From Bacteroidales bacterium (GTDB taxonomy: Bacteria; Bacteroidota; Bacteroidia; Bacteroidales; JAGOPY01), in assembly GCA_030638325.1 (NCBI GenBank), contig DAOWEV010000187.1:1-16058 (forward strand): a stretch of 16,058 bases of DNA. The letters run 5' to 3'. A program made the translations under genes and the position numbers. The notes beneath the pieces are model-generated. The model was not told where the DNA came from, made no database searches, and saw nothing but the letters and a program-made list of their open reading frames with translations. Position 1 is the stretch's first letter, and each line of letters begins with the position of its first letter. This document shows, piece after piece, positions 6,804-13,609 of the stretch.

Positions 6804-8021
6804 ATGAACAACTTAAAGATGGCATGGCGAAATTTATGGAGGAACTCCCGAAGGACTGTCATCACATCGGCATCTGTTTTCTTCGGTGTTATTCTTTCAG
6901 CAATTATGACATCTATGCAATATGGTTCTTACGATGCCATGATCAATAATGTAGTTAAATTTTATTCCGGGTATATCCAGATCTTCACAGAAGATTATCA
7001 TGAAAACAAAACCATCAATAATACTTTCATATGGTCTGATTCTCTTGCTCAGATTATAGAGGACATTCCTGAGGTAACCAGTTTTTCACCCCGCCTTGAA
7101 TATTTTGCCCTGGCATCCTCACAGGAGTTCACTAAAGGAACTGTAGTTGTCGGGGTTGACCCTGTTCAGGAGAACAATATAACAGGCGTTAAGAAATGGG
7201 TGAATCAAGGCCGGTACTTAGATCCCGATGACGACGGTATTTTAATTGCGATCGATCTGGCGAATTATCTCCAAATAGCGGTGGATGATACACTGGTTTT
7301 ATATGGACAGGGTTACCATGGGGTAATGGCAGCAGGGAAATTTCCGGTGAGGGGCATACTGAAATTCCCGTTGCCGGAATTGAATAAACAGATTGTTTAT
7401 ATGGAAATGAAAACCTGTCAACAATTTTTCTCAGCCGATCATCATGTGACTTCACTTGTATTGATGGTAAAAGATCATTATAAACTCCCGAAAGCCATGC
7501 GGCACTTGAAAGCACAGATCAAATCCCCTTTTATGGTCATGTCATGGGATGAATTGCAACCTGAACTCGTTCAAATGATCGAAGCCGACCGTGCCGGGGG
7601 ACTGTTTATGAAAGCCCTTCTTTATATAATAATAGGGTTTGGGATTTTTGGCACCGTAATGATGATGGTCTCAGAAAGGACAAGAGAATTAGGTGTACTG
7701 TTAGCCATCGGGATGCAGCGTTCTAAAATGGCTGTCATTCTATTTCTGGAAACCTGCCTGATCGGCCTGATTGGAACAATCGCCGGAGTAGCCGGCAGCA
7801 TTCCGGTCATCATTTATTACTTTCACAATCCGATCCCGCTTACAGGTGATGCCGGACAAACAATGGTTGATATGGGTATTGAGCCACTCTTATACTTCTC
7901 ATGGAGGCCCTCGGTTTTCTATAACCAGGCCATCATTGTTTTCATAATCACCCTGATTGTTGCCGCATACCCGGTATACAGGGCTTACAGCTTGAGGGTT
8001 TACCAGGCTTTAAGGGCGTAA
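6804..8021 (+). CDS. FtsX/MacB-type ABC permease 2
   Basis: Paralogue of permease 1 (405 aa) with the same layout: MAWRNLWRNSRRT, a first helix (about 18-36), a periplasmic domain of roughly 230 residues, then three helices in the C-terminal third. The coupling-helix loop reads SERTRELGVLLAIGMQRSK. Segments shared with permease 1 include ITSASVFFGV, FYSGYIQI, GQGYHGVMAAGK and WDELQPEL, so the two arose by duplication and probably handle the same substrate. Unlike permease 1, it keeps the C-terminal YPVYRA motif and ends in ALRA. The simplest reading is that permeases 1 and 2 form the heterodimeric membrane part, as LolC and LolE do, but pairing with permease 3 cannot be excluded. Confidence 0.93.
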   Translation: MNNLKMAWRNLWRNSRRTVITSASVFFGVILSAIMTSMQYGSYDAMINNVVKFYSGYIQIFTEDYHENKTINNTFIWSDSLAQIIEDIPEVTSFSPRLEYFALASSQEFTKGTVVVGVDPVQENNITGVKKWVNQGRYLDPDDDGILIAIDLANYLQIAVDDTLVLYGQGYHGVMAAGKFPVRGILKFPLPELNKQIVYMEMKTCQQFFSADHHVTSLVLMVKDHYKLPKAMRHLKAQIKSPFMVMSWDELQPELVQMIEADRAGGLFMKALLYIIIGFGIFGTVMMMVSERTRELGVLLAIGMQRSKMAVILFLETCLIGLIGTIAGVAGSIPVIIYYFHNPIPLTGDAGQTMVDMGIEPLLYFSWRPSVFYNQAIIVFIITLIVAAYPVYRAYSLRVYQALRA

Positions 8022-8026
8022 CGCAT

Positions 8027-8061
8027 TAAATGCTAAATTTTAAATGTTAAATTTTAAATGT
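8027..8061. repeat. Heptanucleotide array, alternating taaatgn and taaattt
   Basis: Five 7-nt units in perfect register (taaatgc, taaattt, taaatgt, taaattt, taaatgt), which also makes a 14-bp higher-order repeat. It starts 5 bp after the stop of permease 2 and ends 17 bp before permease 3. Confidence 0.9.
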
Positions 8062-8078
8062 AATCAAAATTTATAATC

Positions 8079-9296
8079 ATGATATTCTCAATCTCGTGGC
8101 GAAACATCTGGCGTAACAAAGTGAGGAGCCTTGTGGTCATCTCAGCAATTGCACTGGGTATATTCGCCGGTGTTTTTTCGGCCGCCTTTTTCAAAGGCAT
8201 GGCCGACCAGCGGATCAACAAGGTGATCAATACGGAACTTTCATATATCCAGGTCCATGACCAGGGTTTCAGGCAAACTTCTGATTTTACCTTATTTATC
8301 CCGGATGCTAATGAATTAACGGATAGAATCAGGCAAATACCACATGTTACAGGTGTAAGCAGCAGGATGGTCGTTCAATCGATGATAGCCTCCGCCGAAA
8401 CTGCTTCAGGTGTTCTGATAACAGGTGTAGACCCTGTAAATGAGATGAAGGTCACAAACCTGAATACAAAGATCATCGATGGGGCCTATTTTGAAAATAT
8501 CAGCAAAAATCCTGTTGTTATTGGAAGAAAGTTAGCTGAAAAACTTAATGTAAAAGTACGCTCAAAAATTGTGATCACCATACAGGATTTGCAAAACAAT
8601 ATTACTTCCGGAGCCTTTCGCGTGGCCGGCATATATTCAACGGAAAACAATATGTATGATGAATCTCACATTTTTGTTCGCTTTTCAGACCTGAGCACCC
8701 TGTCCGGGTTTCCTGAAAACGGTTCCCATGAAATAGCAGTTAATATTGATGACAGCGAAAATCTTCCGGCTGTCGAACAGCAGATAAAAGAAAGTGCGCC
8801 GGAGTATGAGGTGATGAACTGGAAAGAGTTAAGCCCTGAAATGAACTACCTGACAGAAGCAATGGACCTGTATATGTATATTTTTATTATCATCATCCTG
8901 CTGGCACTTTTATTTGGCATCATCAACACTATGCTAATGGTGGTTATGGAGCGCACCAAAGAACTTGGGATGCTGATGGCCATTGGCATGAATAAAGTCA
9001 GGATATTCTTTATGATCGTATTGGAGTCTGTTATGCTTTCACTCGTTGGCGGTGTAGCGGGCATTATCATTGGAGCCATCACTTCCAAAATCGGAGAAAC
9101 ACATCCGATTGATCTTTCACTATGGGCGGAAGGATACAGGCAGCTGGGTTACGATGCTTTTGTGTATACCAGCCTTCAGCCGGAACTGTTGGTAAATATT
9201 ACTTTGCTGGTTATGTTTACAGGAGTTATTGCAGCCCTGTATCCGGCTTATAAAGCATTGAAAAATGATCCGGCGGACGCGTTGAGGACTGAGTGA
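8079..9296 (+). CDS. FtsX/MacB-type ABC permease 3
   Basis: Third permease of the operon (405 aa) and the most divergent. The N-terminus ISWRNIWRNKVRSLVVIS leads into the first helix (about 17-36). The periplasmic domain lacks the GQGYHGV segment of the other two and has ITIQDLQNNITSGAFRVAGI instead. The loop ERTKELGMLMAIGMNKVR is the coupling-helix region, and the C-terminus has the full family signature YPAYKALKNDPADALR. A WKELSPEM segment precedes the second helix, matching WDELQPEL of its paralogues. The final codons (..RTE, stop) merge into the heptanucleotide array that follows, so the last two or three residues may derive from the repeat. Confidence 0.93.
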   Translation: MIFSISWRNIWRNKVRSLVVISAIALGIFAGVFSAAFFKGMADQRINKVINTELSYIQVHDQGFRQTSDFTLFIPDANELTDRIRQIPHVTGVSSRMVVQSMIASAETASGVLITGVDPVNEMKVTNLNTKIIDGAYFENISKNPVVIGRKLAEKLNVKVRSKIVITIQDLQNNITSGAFRVAGIYSTENNMYDESHIFVRFSDLSTLSGFPENGSHEIAVNIDDSENLPAVEQQIKESAPEYEVMNWKELSPEMNYLTEAMDLYMYIFIIIILLALLFGIINTMLMVVMERTKELGMLMAIGMNKVRIFFMIVLESVMLSLVGGVAGIIIGAITSKIGETHPIDLSLWAEGYRQLGYDAFVYTSLQPELLVNITLLVMFTGVIAALYPAYKALKNDPADALRTE

Positions 9297-9300
9297 TTTA

Positions 9301-9524
9301 GAGCTGAGATTTGAGAGCTGAGAGTTGAGAGAAAGTCCGAAGTCGGAAGTCGGAAGTCGGAAGACCGAAGTCCGAAGATGGGAACAGTTGAGAGTTGAGA
9401 GTTGAGAGCTGAGAGAAAGTCCGAAGTCCGAAGTCCGAAGTCGGAAGTCGGAAGACCGAAGAAGGGACTGGGAGACTTAGGGACTTAGGGACGGAGGGAC
9501 TTAGAGAGAGATGAGAGATTAGAT
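9301..9524. repeat. Large heptanucleotide array with higher-order repeat
   Basis: About 32 consecutive 7-nt units with no register shift, filling most of the 271-bp gap between permease 3 and the ATPase gene. The unit type changes along the array: gagctga/gagttga, gagaaag, tccgaag/tcggaag/accgaag, then the same order again, then ggactta-like units. The two gagaaag units are 84 bp apart (12 units), which shows block duplication on top of the 7-bp repeat. The sense strand is purine-rich. Five GGG tracts at 9464, 9470, 9480, 9488 and 9496 with loops of 3 to 7 nt make a canonical G-quadruplex motif. Confidence 0.95.
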
Positions 9525-9567
9525 GACAATTTGGATAAAAAATTAAGCATAATAAAATACTTACAAG

Positions 9568-10251
9568 ATGAAAGTAATTGAGATAAAAAACCTCGTAAAG
9601 ATTTACAATGGCAGTGAAATTGAAGTTAAAGCCGTTAATGGTATTGACCTGAACTTTGAAGAAGGAGAATTTGCCGCAATAGTTGGGCCTTCCGGTTCGG
9701 GCAAGACAACCTTTTTAAACATGCTGGGTGGATTGGACCGCCCCACTTCAGGTGAAGTAAATATCGGAGGCATCAACATCTGGGGGCTCAGCTCAAGGAA
9801 ACTGATTGATTTCAGAATGAACAATATAGGCTTTGTTTTCCAGGCCTATAACCTGATCCCGGTACTCACGGCAGGAGAAAATATAGAGTTGATCATGCAC
9901 CTGCAGGGAAGACCCAAAAAGGAGCGTGAGGAACGGACTAAAGAGTTGCTTGATGCCGTTGGGTTGATCGACAGGCTTAAAAGCCGTCCCAATAAGTTGT
10001 CAGGAGGACAACAGCAACGCGTTGCAGTAGCCAGGGCATTGGCTTCAAAGCCCAAATTCATCCTGGCAGATGAACCCACTGCCAACCTGGACTCAAAATC
10101 CACTACCGGCTTGTTAGATATCATGGCAGAAATGAACCGTAAATACAATACCACCTTCATTTTTGCCACCCACGACAAACGTGTTATGGACAAGGCCAAA
10201 CGGATTGTGACAATAGATGACGGGAAAGTGGTGGAGGATAAATGGCAGTAG
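9568..10251 (+). CDS. ABC transporter ATP-binding protein, LolD/MacB type
   Basis: Cytosolic ATPase that would power the adjacent FtsX-type permeases as a homodimer. The 227-aa protein has every catalytic motif: Walker A GPSGSGKT (40-47), Q-loop Gln92, signature LSGGQQQRVAVARAL (144-158), Walker B FILADE (164-169), D-loop NLDS (173-176) and H-loop His202 (ATHD). Length and sequence match the LolD/MacB/FtsE branch. It is the only ATPase in an operon with three permeases. The ATG at 9568 gives the standard N-terminus (MKVIEIKNLVKIY) and lies 70 bp after the last G-tract of the repeat array. The last codons and TAG stop (..KWQ, stop) fall within ggcagta/ggcagcc repeat units, so the exact C-terminus may be repeat-derived. 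Confidence 0.96.
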   Translation: MKVIEIKNLVKIYNGSEIEVKAVNGIDLNFEEGEFAAIVGPSGSGKTTFLNMLGGLDRPTSGEVNIGGINIWGLSSRKLIDFRMNNIGFVFQAYNLIPVLTAGENIELIMHLQGRPKKEREERTKELLDAVGLIDRLKSRPNKLSGGQQQRVAVARALASKPKFILADEPTANLDSKSTTGLLDIMAEMNRKYNTTFIFATHDKRVMDKAKRIVTIDDGKVVEDKWQ

Positions 10252-10310
10252 GCAGCCGATAGTTGGTACCTGAACACATGAGCACTTGTACACATGAACA
10301 CCTGATCAAA
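10244..10310. repeat. Short 7-nt then 8-nt repeat array across the ATPase stop
   Basis: Units ggcagta, ggcagcc, gatagtt, ggtacc (7, 7, 7 and 6 nt) are followed by five 8-nt units of the type tgaacaca (10271-10310). The first unit contains the TAG stop of the ATPase gene, and the array ends 3 bp before the ATG of the barrel gene. Confidence 0.7.
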
Positions 10311-10313
10311 GTG

Positions 10314-11483
10314 ATGAAATACCACCTCAAATTTATAACCATTATTGTACTACTGTTGAGTGAGTTGAATGGGTTGGGGCAGGCGAAGGAGCGGAACTGG
10401 ATGTTGAACGGCCACCTGGAATATATGGAAACTGTCTGGAACCAGCCCGGGAGTATCCCCTGGATGACTATGGGAAAGGTTGATAACAGGCTTGATTTTA
10501 AATGGTATCCGGGAGATATGTTTTCATTTCACATCGGCGGAAGAAACATCTTTAACTACGGCCAGATGGTCTATGAAGCTTATCCGTCTTTTGCTGATTT
10601 CAGCTCCATGGATGTCGGTTTTTTGAACCTCACCAAGCTCTGGGTCAGTGACTCGTCCTATTTTTTCTATACCAACATCGACCGGGCAAACGTGCAGTTC
10701 TCGAAAGGCAATTTTGAAACAAAACTGGGCCGGCAAAGGATCAACTGGGGCATCAACCTGATATGGACACCCAATGATATTTTCAACTCTTTTAATTACT
10801 TTGACTTTGATTATGTGGAACGGCCCGGCAGTGATGCCATCTTCATGGAATATTATACCGGAATGATCTCTTCTGTTCAGTTTGCCTTTAAAATTGACAG
10901 CGCTGAGAAGATCACTTCCGCACTGATGTACAGGTTTAATTTATGGAACTATGATTTTCAGACTTTTGCAGGGGTTATGACTGATGATTATGTGGCCGGG
11001 CTGGGGTGGTCGGGTGATATTAAAGGGGCGGGATTTACCGGAGAGGCGTCTTATTTTATCGACCGGGATAAATTCCCGGACACCAATGGCGTTTTGGTTG
11101 CGTCTGCAAGTATCAACTATACTTTCAGGAGCAGTATTTTTATACAGGGGTCTTATCTTTTCAACAGTGCGGGAACTACCGGCAAGGCAGGATGGGGCAG
11201 CAGTTTATTCCTTATTATAGATGTTTCTCCGAAAGTATTCACACTCGCAAAGCACTCCATCTTCGGGCAGGTATCCTATCCTATCACACCCCTGATCAAA
11301 GGAGATTTATCCTCCATATGGAACCCCAATGATAAATCAGGCTATGTGGGGCCATCCATCGATATTTCACTGACCGGCAATATAGGGTTGCTCCTGACCG
11401 GCCAGATGTTCTGGGGAGAAGGCGGAAGCGAGTTCGGAGATTATGGTTCGCTCTATTATTTGCGGATTAAATGGAGTTTTTGA
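10314..11483 (+). CDS. Outer-membrane beta-barrel protein, DUF1302-like
   Basis: Probable outer-membrane partner of the ABC system. The 389-aa protein has a signal peptide (MKYHLKFITIIVLLLSELNG, cleavage near residue 24 after GQA), repeated alternating beta-strand patterns with many aromatic residues, and a C-terminal ..YLRIKWSF whose final Phe is the usual beta-signal for BAM-dependent insertion. The segment LGRQRINWGINLIW, followed by PNDIFN, resembles the GRQxxxWG..P.D.FNP signature of DUF1302 outer-membrane proteins; this assignment is by eye. The frame opens at a TTG at 10263, but the 17 extra codons are repeat-array sequence, and only the ATG at 10314 puts the signal peptide at the N-terminus. 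A palindromic element is inserted exactly behind the stop codon. Confidence 0.85.
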   Translation: MKYHLKFITIIVLLLSELNGLGQAKERNWMLNGHLEYMETVWNQPGSIPWMTMGKVDNRLDFKWYPGDMFSFHIGGRNIFNYGQMVYEAYPSFADFSSMDVGFLNLTKLWVSDSSYFFYTNIDRANVQFSKGNFETKLGRQRINWGINLIWTPNDIFNSFNYFDFDYVERPGSDAIFMEYYTGMISSVQFAFKIDSAEKITSALMYRFNLWNYDFQTFAGVMTDDYVAGLGWSGDIKGAGFTGEASYFIDRDKFPDTNGVLVASASINYTFRSSIFIQGSYLFNSAGTTGKAGWGSSLFLIIDVSPKVFTLAKHSIFGQVSYPITPLIKGDLSSIWNPNDKSGYVGPSIDISLTGNIGLLLTGQMFWGEGGSEFGDYGSLYYLRIKWSF

Positions 11484-11819
11484 GGGCTGAATATTATTTT
11501 GATGTGCTGACTTAAAAAATGTATCTTTGATAGAATCCTGAAAGGATTCAAGGTATAAGCTCAGGGCGAAGTGGAACGAAGCCCTGAGATATATGATGTT
11601 AATTTTAAATTAGGGCTGAAAGCCCGACAGGTAATTGATTTTGATGAACGTTATGTATGGGATTAACAATTCTTTATGTATTAGGTGCCGCCCTTTCAGG
11701 GCTTGTGTAAAATGTTAATCTATTAACTCAGGGTTTCGCTTCGCTTCACCCTGAGCTATTACATTAAGGGGCGTTGCCCCTTGGAACGTGAGCCAGCATA
11801 TCAAAATAACATTCAGCCC
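11484..11819. mobile_element. Palindromic MITE-like element with six mirrored hairpins
   Basis: A 336-bp element with no ORF. Its ends are 28-bp inverted repeats (11484-11511 and 11792-11819, three mismatches, outer end GGGCTGAA). It is flanked by a direct repeat TTTTGA (11478-11483 and 11820-11825; a G after each side could extend it to 7). Inside are six perfect-stem hairpins: 11533-11549, 11560-11588, 11613-11625, 11690-11702, 11727-11755 and 11766-11782. Start plus mirrored end equals 23315 for all three pairs, so the structure is exactly symmetric around 11657.5. No transposase is encoded, so movement would need one supplied in trans. The left duplication is the last Phe codon and stop of the barrel gene. 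Confidence 0.85.
11499..11529 (+). promoter_or_regulatory. Promoter-like site inside the palindromic element
   Basis: TTG at 11499-11501 and TATCTTTG at 11522-11529 with a 20-nt spacer, the same geometry as the tetR and ompA-like promoters. It points into the hairpin-rich interior. It lies partly in the extra 12 nt that the left arm has over the right arm. If active, it would make a structured non-coding RNA, but the match may be chance. Confidence 0.35.
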
Positions 11820-11872
11820 TTTTGAGATTCGTGGCAATCAGGCACTTAAAATGTCAAACTTACCATCCAACT

Positions 11873-11997
11873 GAGGTGTGAAGAGTGAGGTGTGAAGAGT
11901 GAGATGTGAAGCGTGAAACGTGAGAGATAAGAGCTGAGAGTTGTGAGTGAGTTGTGGAGCGTGAAGGGTGAAGCGTGAGTTGAGATTTAAGAGTTGA
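11873..11997. repeat. Heptanucleotide array (gaagagt/gaggtgt family)
   Basis: About 18 units of 7 nt (gaggtgt, gaagagt, gaagcgt, gagttga types) with a single one-base slip near 11948. It has the same purine-rich sense strand as the 9301 array but a different core unit, merging into gagttga units at its right end that match that array. Confidence 0.9.
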
Positions 11998-12103
11998 GAC
12001 GGGATTCAGGTACAAAGGCTAAGAGAAAATAACAAAACTTATCATCCACTTGGGCGATTCAAATTGGATGTTGTCGAAATTCAATTTCCGCATAGCGGTT
12101 TCA
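11998..12103. other. Non-coding stretch with a diverged direct repeat
   Basis: No gene is visible. Positions 12035-12054 repeat, with a few mismatches, 11856-11875 on the other side of the heptanucleotide array (shared core AAACTTAyCATCCA), so the array may sit between two copies of an older duplicated segment. A small hairpin, ccgc-ata-gcgg, lies near 12088-12098. Confidence 0.45.
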
Positions 12104-12166
12104 ATTCGTAATTCCTAATTCCTAATTCCTAATTGATTTAGTAACTGGTAGTCAGTAGTTGTCAGT
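12104..12166. repeat. Heptanucleotide array (attccta) grading into tagtnnn units
   Basis: Units attcgta, attccta three times and attgatt, then looser 7-nt units of the cagtagt type up to about 12166. It ends 17 bp before the -33 box of the OmpA-like gene's promoter. Confidence 0.85.
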
Positions 12167-12182
12167 TGAATCCTACTATTTA

Positions 12183-12213
12183 TTGCAATAAATATAAAAA
12201 AACCATATATTTG
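12183..12213 (+). promoter_or_regulatory. Promoter of the OmpA-family gene
   Basis: TTG at 12183-12185, 20 nt, TATATTTG at 12206-12213: an exact fit to the Bacteroidota consensus. The predicted start near 12220 leaves a leader of about 24 nt before the ATG at 12244. Confidence 0.75.
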
Positions 12214-12243
12214 TCATCAAATTGAAACCTCAAATAAATTACC

Positions 12244-13470
12244 ATGAGAACCAAATTAACTATTTCAATTGCATTTCTGTTTTTATTTAACATTTGTGGT
12301 ATGACACAGGTTGTTGACCCAGTTGACAAAACCCACGATAAGGGGGTCCAGAAAACCAATGATGCTATAAATGAAGGAATAAACAAACTTTTTGGTAAAA
12401 AGAAGAAAACGAAAACAGAAAAAACAGAAACCAAAGAACAAACAACAGAAAAAATATCAGAACAGGCATCAGAAGCCAACGCTGAAGAACAACAATCTCA
12501 AAAAACAGAGGAAGCGCCTCAACTCAAATGGTCAAAATATGATTTTGTACCAGGAGATAAAGTGATCTTTGAAGATGACCTGCTTGGTGAAGAAAACGGG
12601 GAATTCCCATCACGATGGGATTTAATGGAAGGAAATGTTGAGATTGCAGAATTCGGTGGTGAGAACGTGATCATGTTCAGGGATGGCGCCCCGACCATCA
12701 TGCCTTACTTTAAAGATGTTTCGAAAGACTACTTGCCGGATGTATTTACTATTGAGTTTGACCTTTATTGCGGGCGAAACAACTTTCTTGCATACCTGTA
12801 CGACAGGAAGAACCAGAAGTCTGGCAGCCCCTCTGGTTATACTGACCTTCAAATAAATTATTATCAAATGAAATTCGAACGTTCATCGAGCAGGCATCCA
12901 GACGAACAAAACCTTGCACAAAGAAGATGGATACATGTTGCGATAGCTTATAACAATGGAAAATTGAAAGCCTATATGGATGAAACAAGGCTTATTAATA
13001 TACCCAGGATTGATTTTGACCCCAAAGGATTGTCTCTACATGTTTACCACGCCAGGAACGACAATCTTTATTATGTGAAAAACATTCGTATTGCCGAAGG
13101 TGGTGTAAAATACTACGACCGTGTTATGCAGGACGGTAAGATCATTGCCACAGGTATCAGGTTCAATGTCGGAAAAGCCACTTTAAAACCTGAATCGATG
13201 GGGATAATAAACAAGATAGTTGATATGATGCAGGACCATCCCGACCTTAAATTTAGTATTGAAGGCCATACCGACAGCGATGGTAATGATGCAAGCAACT
13301 TGAAGCTGTCAGAAGAAAGAGCTAAAACCGTGATGGATACCATGGTGAAACTGGGCATATCAGCCGATAGGTTAAGCACAAAGGGATTTGGCGAGAGTGC
13401 TCCTTTAGATACCAACAACACTCCTGAAGGCAAAGCAAACAACCGCAGGGTGGAATTCGTAAAAATATAA
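12244..13470 (+). CDS. OmpA-family protein with a LamG-like middle domain
   Basis: Secreted envelope protein of 408 aa that should bind peptidoglycan through its C-terminus. A signal peptide covers residues 1-21 (MRTKLTISIAFLFLFNICGMT). A Lys/Glu/Thr/Gln-rich low-complexity stretch follows (about 50-95) and is probably a flexible linker. The middle part (about 105-285) looks like a concanavalin/LamG-type beta-sandwich (FTIEFDLYCGRNNFLAYLYD, RRWIHVAIAYNNGKLKAYMD). The OmpA domain fills about 300-408 and has the signatures FNVGKATLKPES, GHTDSDG (341-347), NLKLSEERAKTV (352-363) and ANNRRVEF, including the conserved Asp and Arg positions that bind diaminopimelate. There is no transmembrane barrel, unlike E. 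coli OmpA. It appears monocistronic, with its own strong promoter. Confidence 0.93.
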   Translation: MRTKLTISIAFLFLFNICGMTQVVDPVDKTHDKGVQKTNDAINEGINKLFGKKKKTKTEKTETKEQTTEKISEQASEANAEEQQSQKTEEAPQLKWSKYDFVPGDKVIFEDDLLGEENGEFPSRWDLMEGNVEIAEFGGENVIMFRDGAPTIMPYFKDVSKDYLPDVFTIEFDLYCGRNNFLAYLYDRKNQKSGSPSGYTDLQINYYQMKFERSSSRHPDEQNLAQRRWIHVAIAYNNGKLKAYMDETRLINIPRIDFDPKGLSLHVYHARNDNLYYVKNIRIAEGGVKYYDRVMQDGKIIATGIRFNVGKATLKPESMGIINKIVDMMQDHPDLKFSIEGHTDSDGNDASNLKLSEERAKTVMDTMVKLGISADRLSTKGFGESAPLDTNNTPEGKANNRRVEFVKI

Positions 13471-13609
13471 TCATAGAATGTCATTGATTCAGATATGTTA
13501 AACTTTAATGGTTTTAAAACTCCATTTCAGGTTTTAATAACCAATTTTGAATTGTATATTGCCGCACCTGGGAGTTGAATCCACCCCTGAAAAAATAAAA
13601 GTAATAATT

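Noticed and set aside
10263..10313. TTG start for the barrel protein
   Set aside because: The 17 extra codons are octanucleotide repeat, and they would bury the signal peptide that begins at the ATG at 10314.
11484..11819. IS200/REP-type (RAYT-mobilised) element
   Set aside because: The hairpins recall REP elements, but the inverted ends and the TTTTGA duplication are not expected from IS200/IS605-type transposition, so a MITE-like origin fits better.
12180..13484. Minus-strand ORFs opposite the OmpA-family gene
   Set aside because: They are antisense shadows without family features; the + strand protein has clear signal peptide and OmpA motifs.
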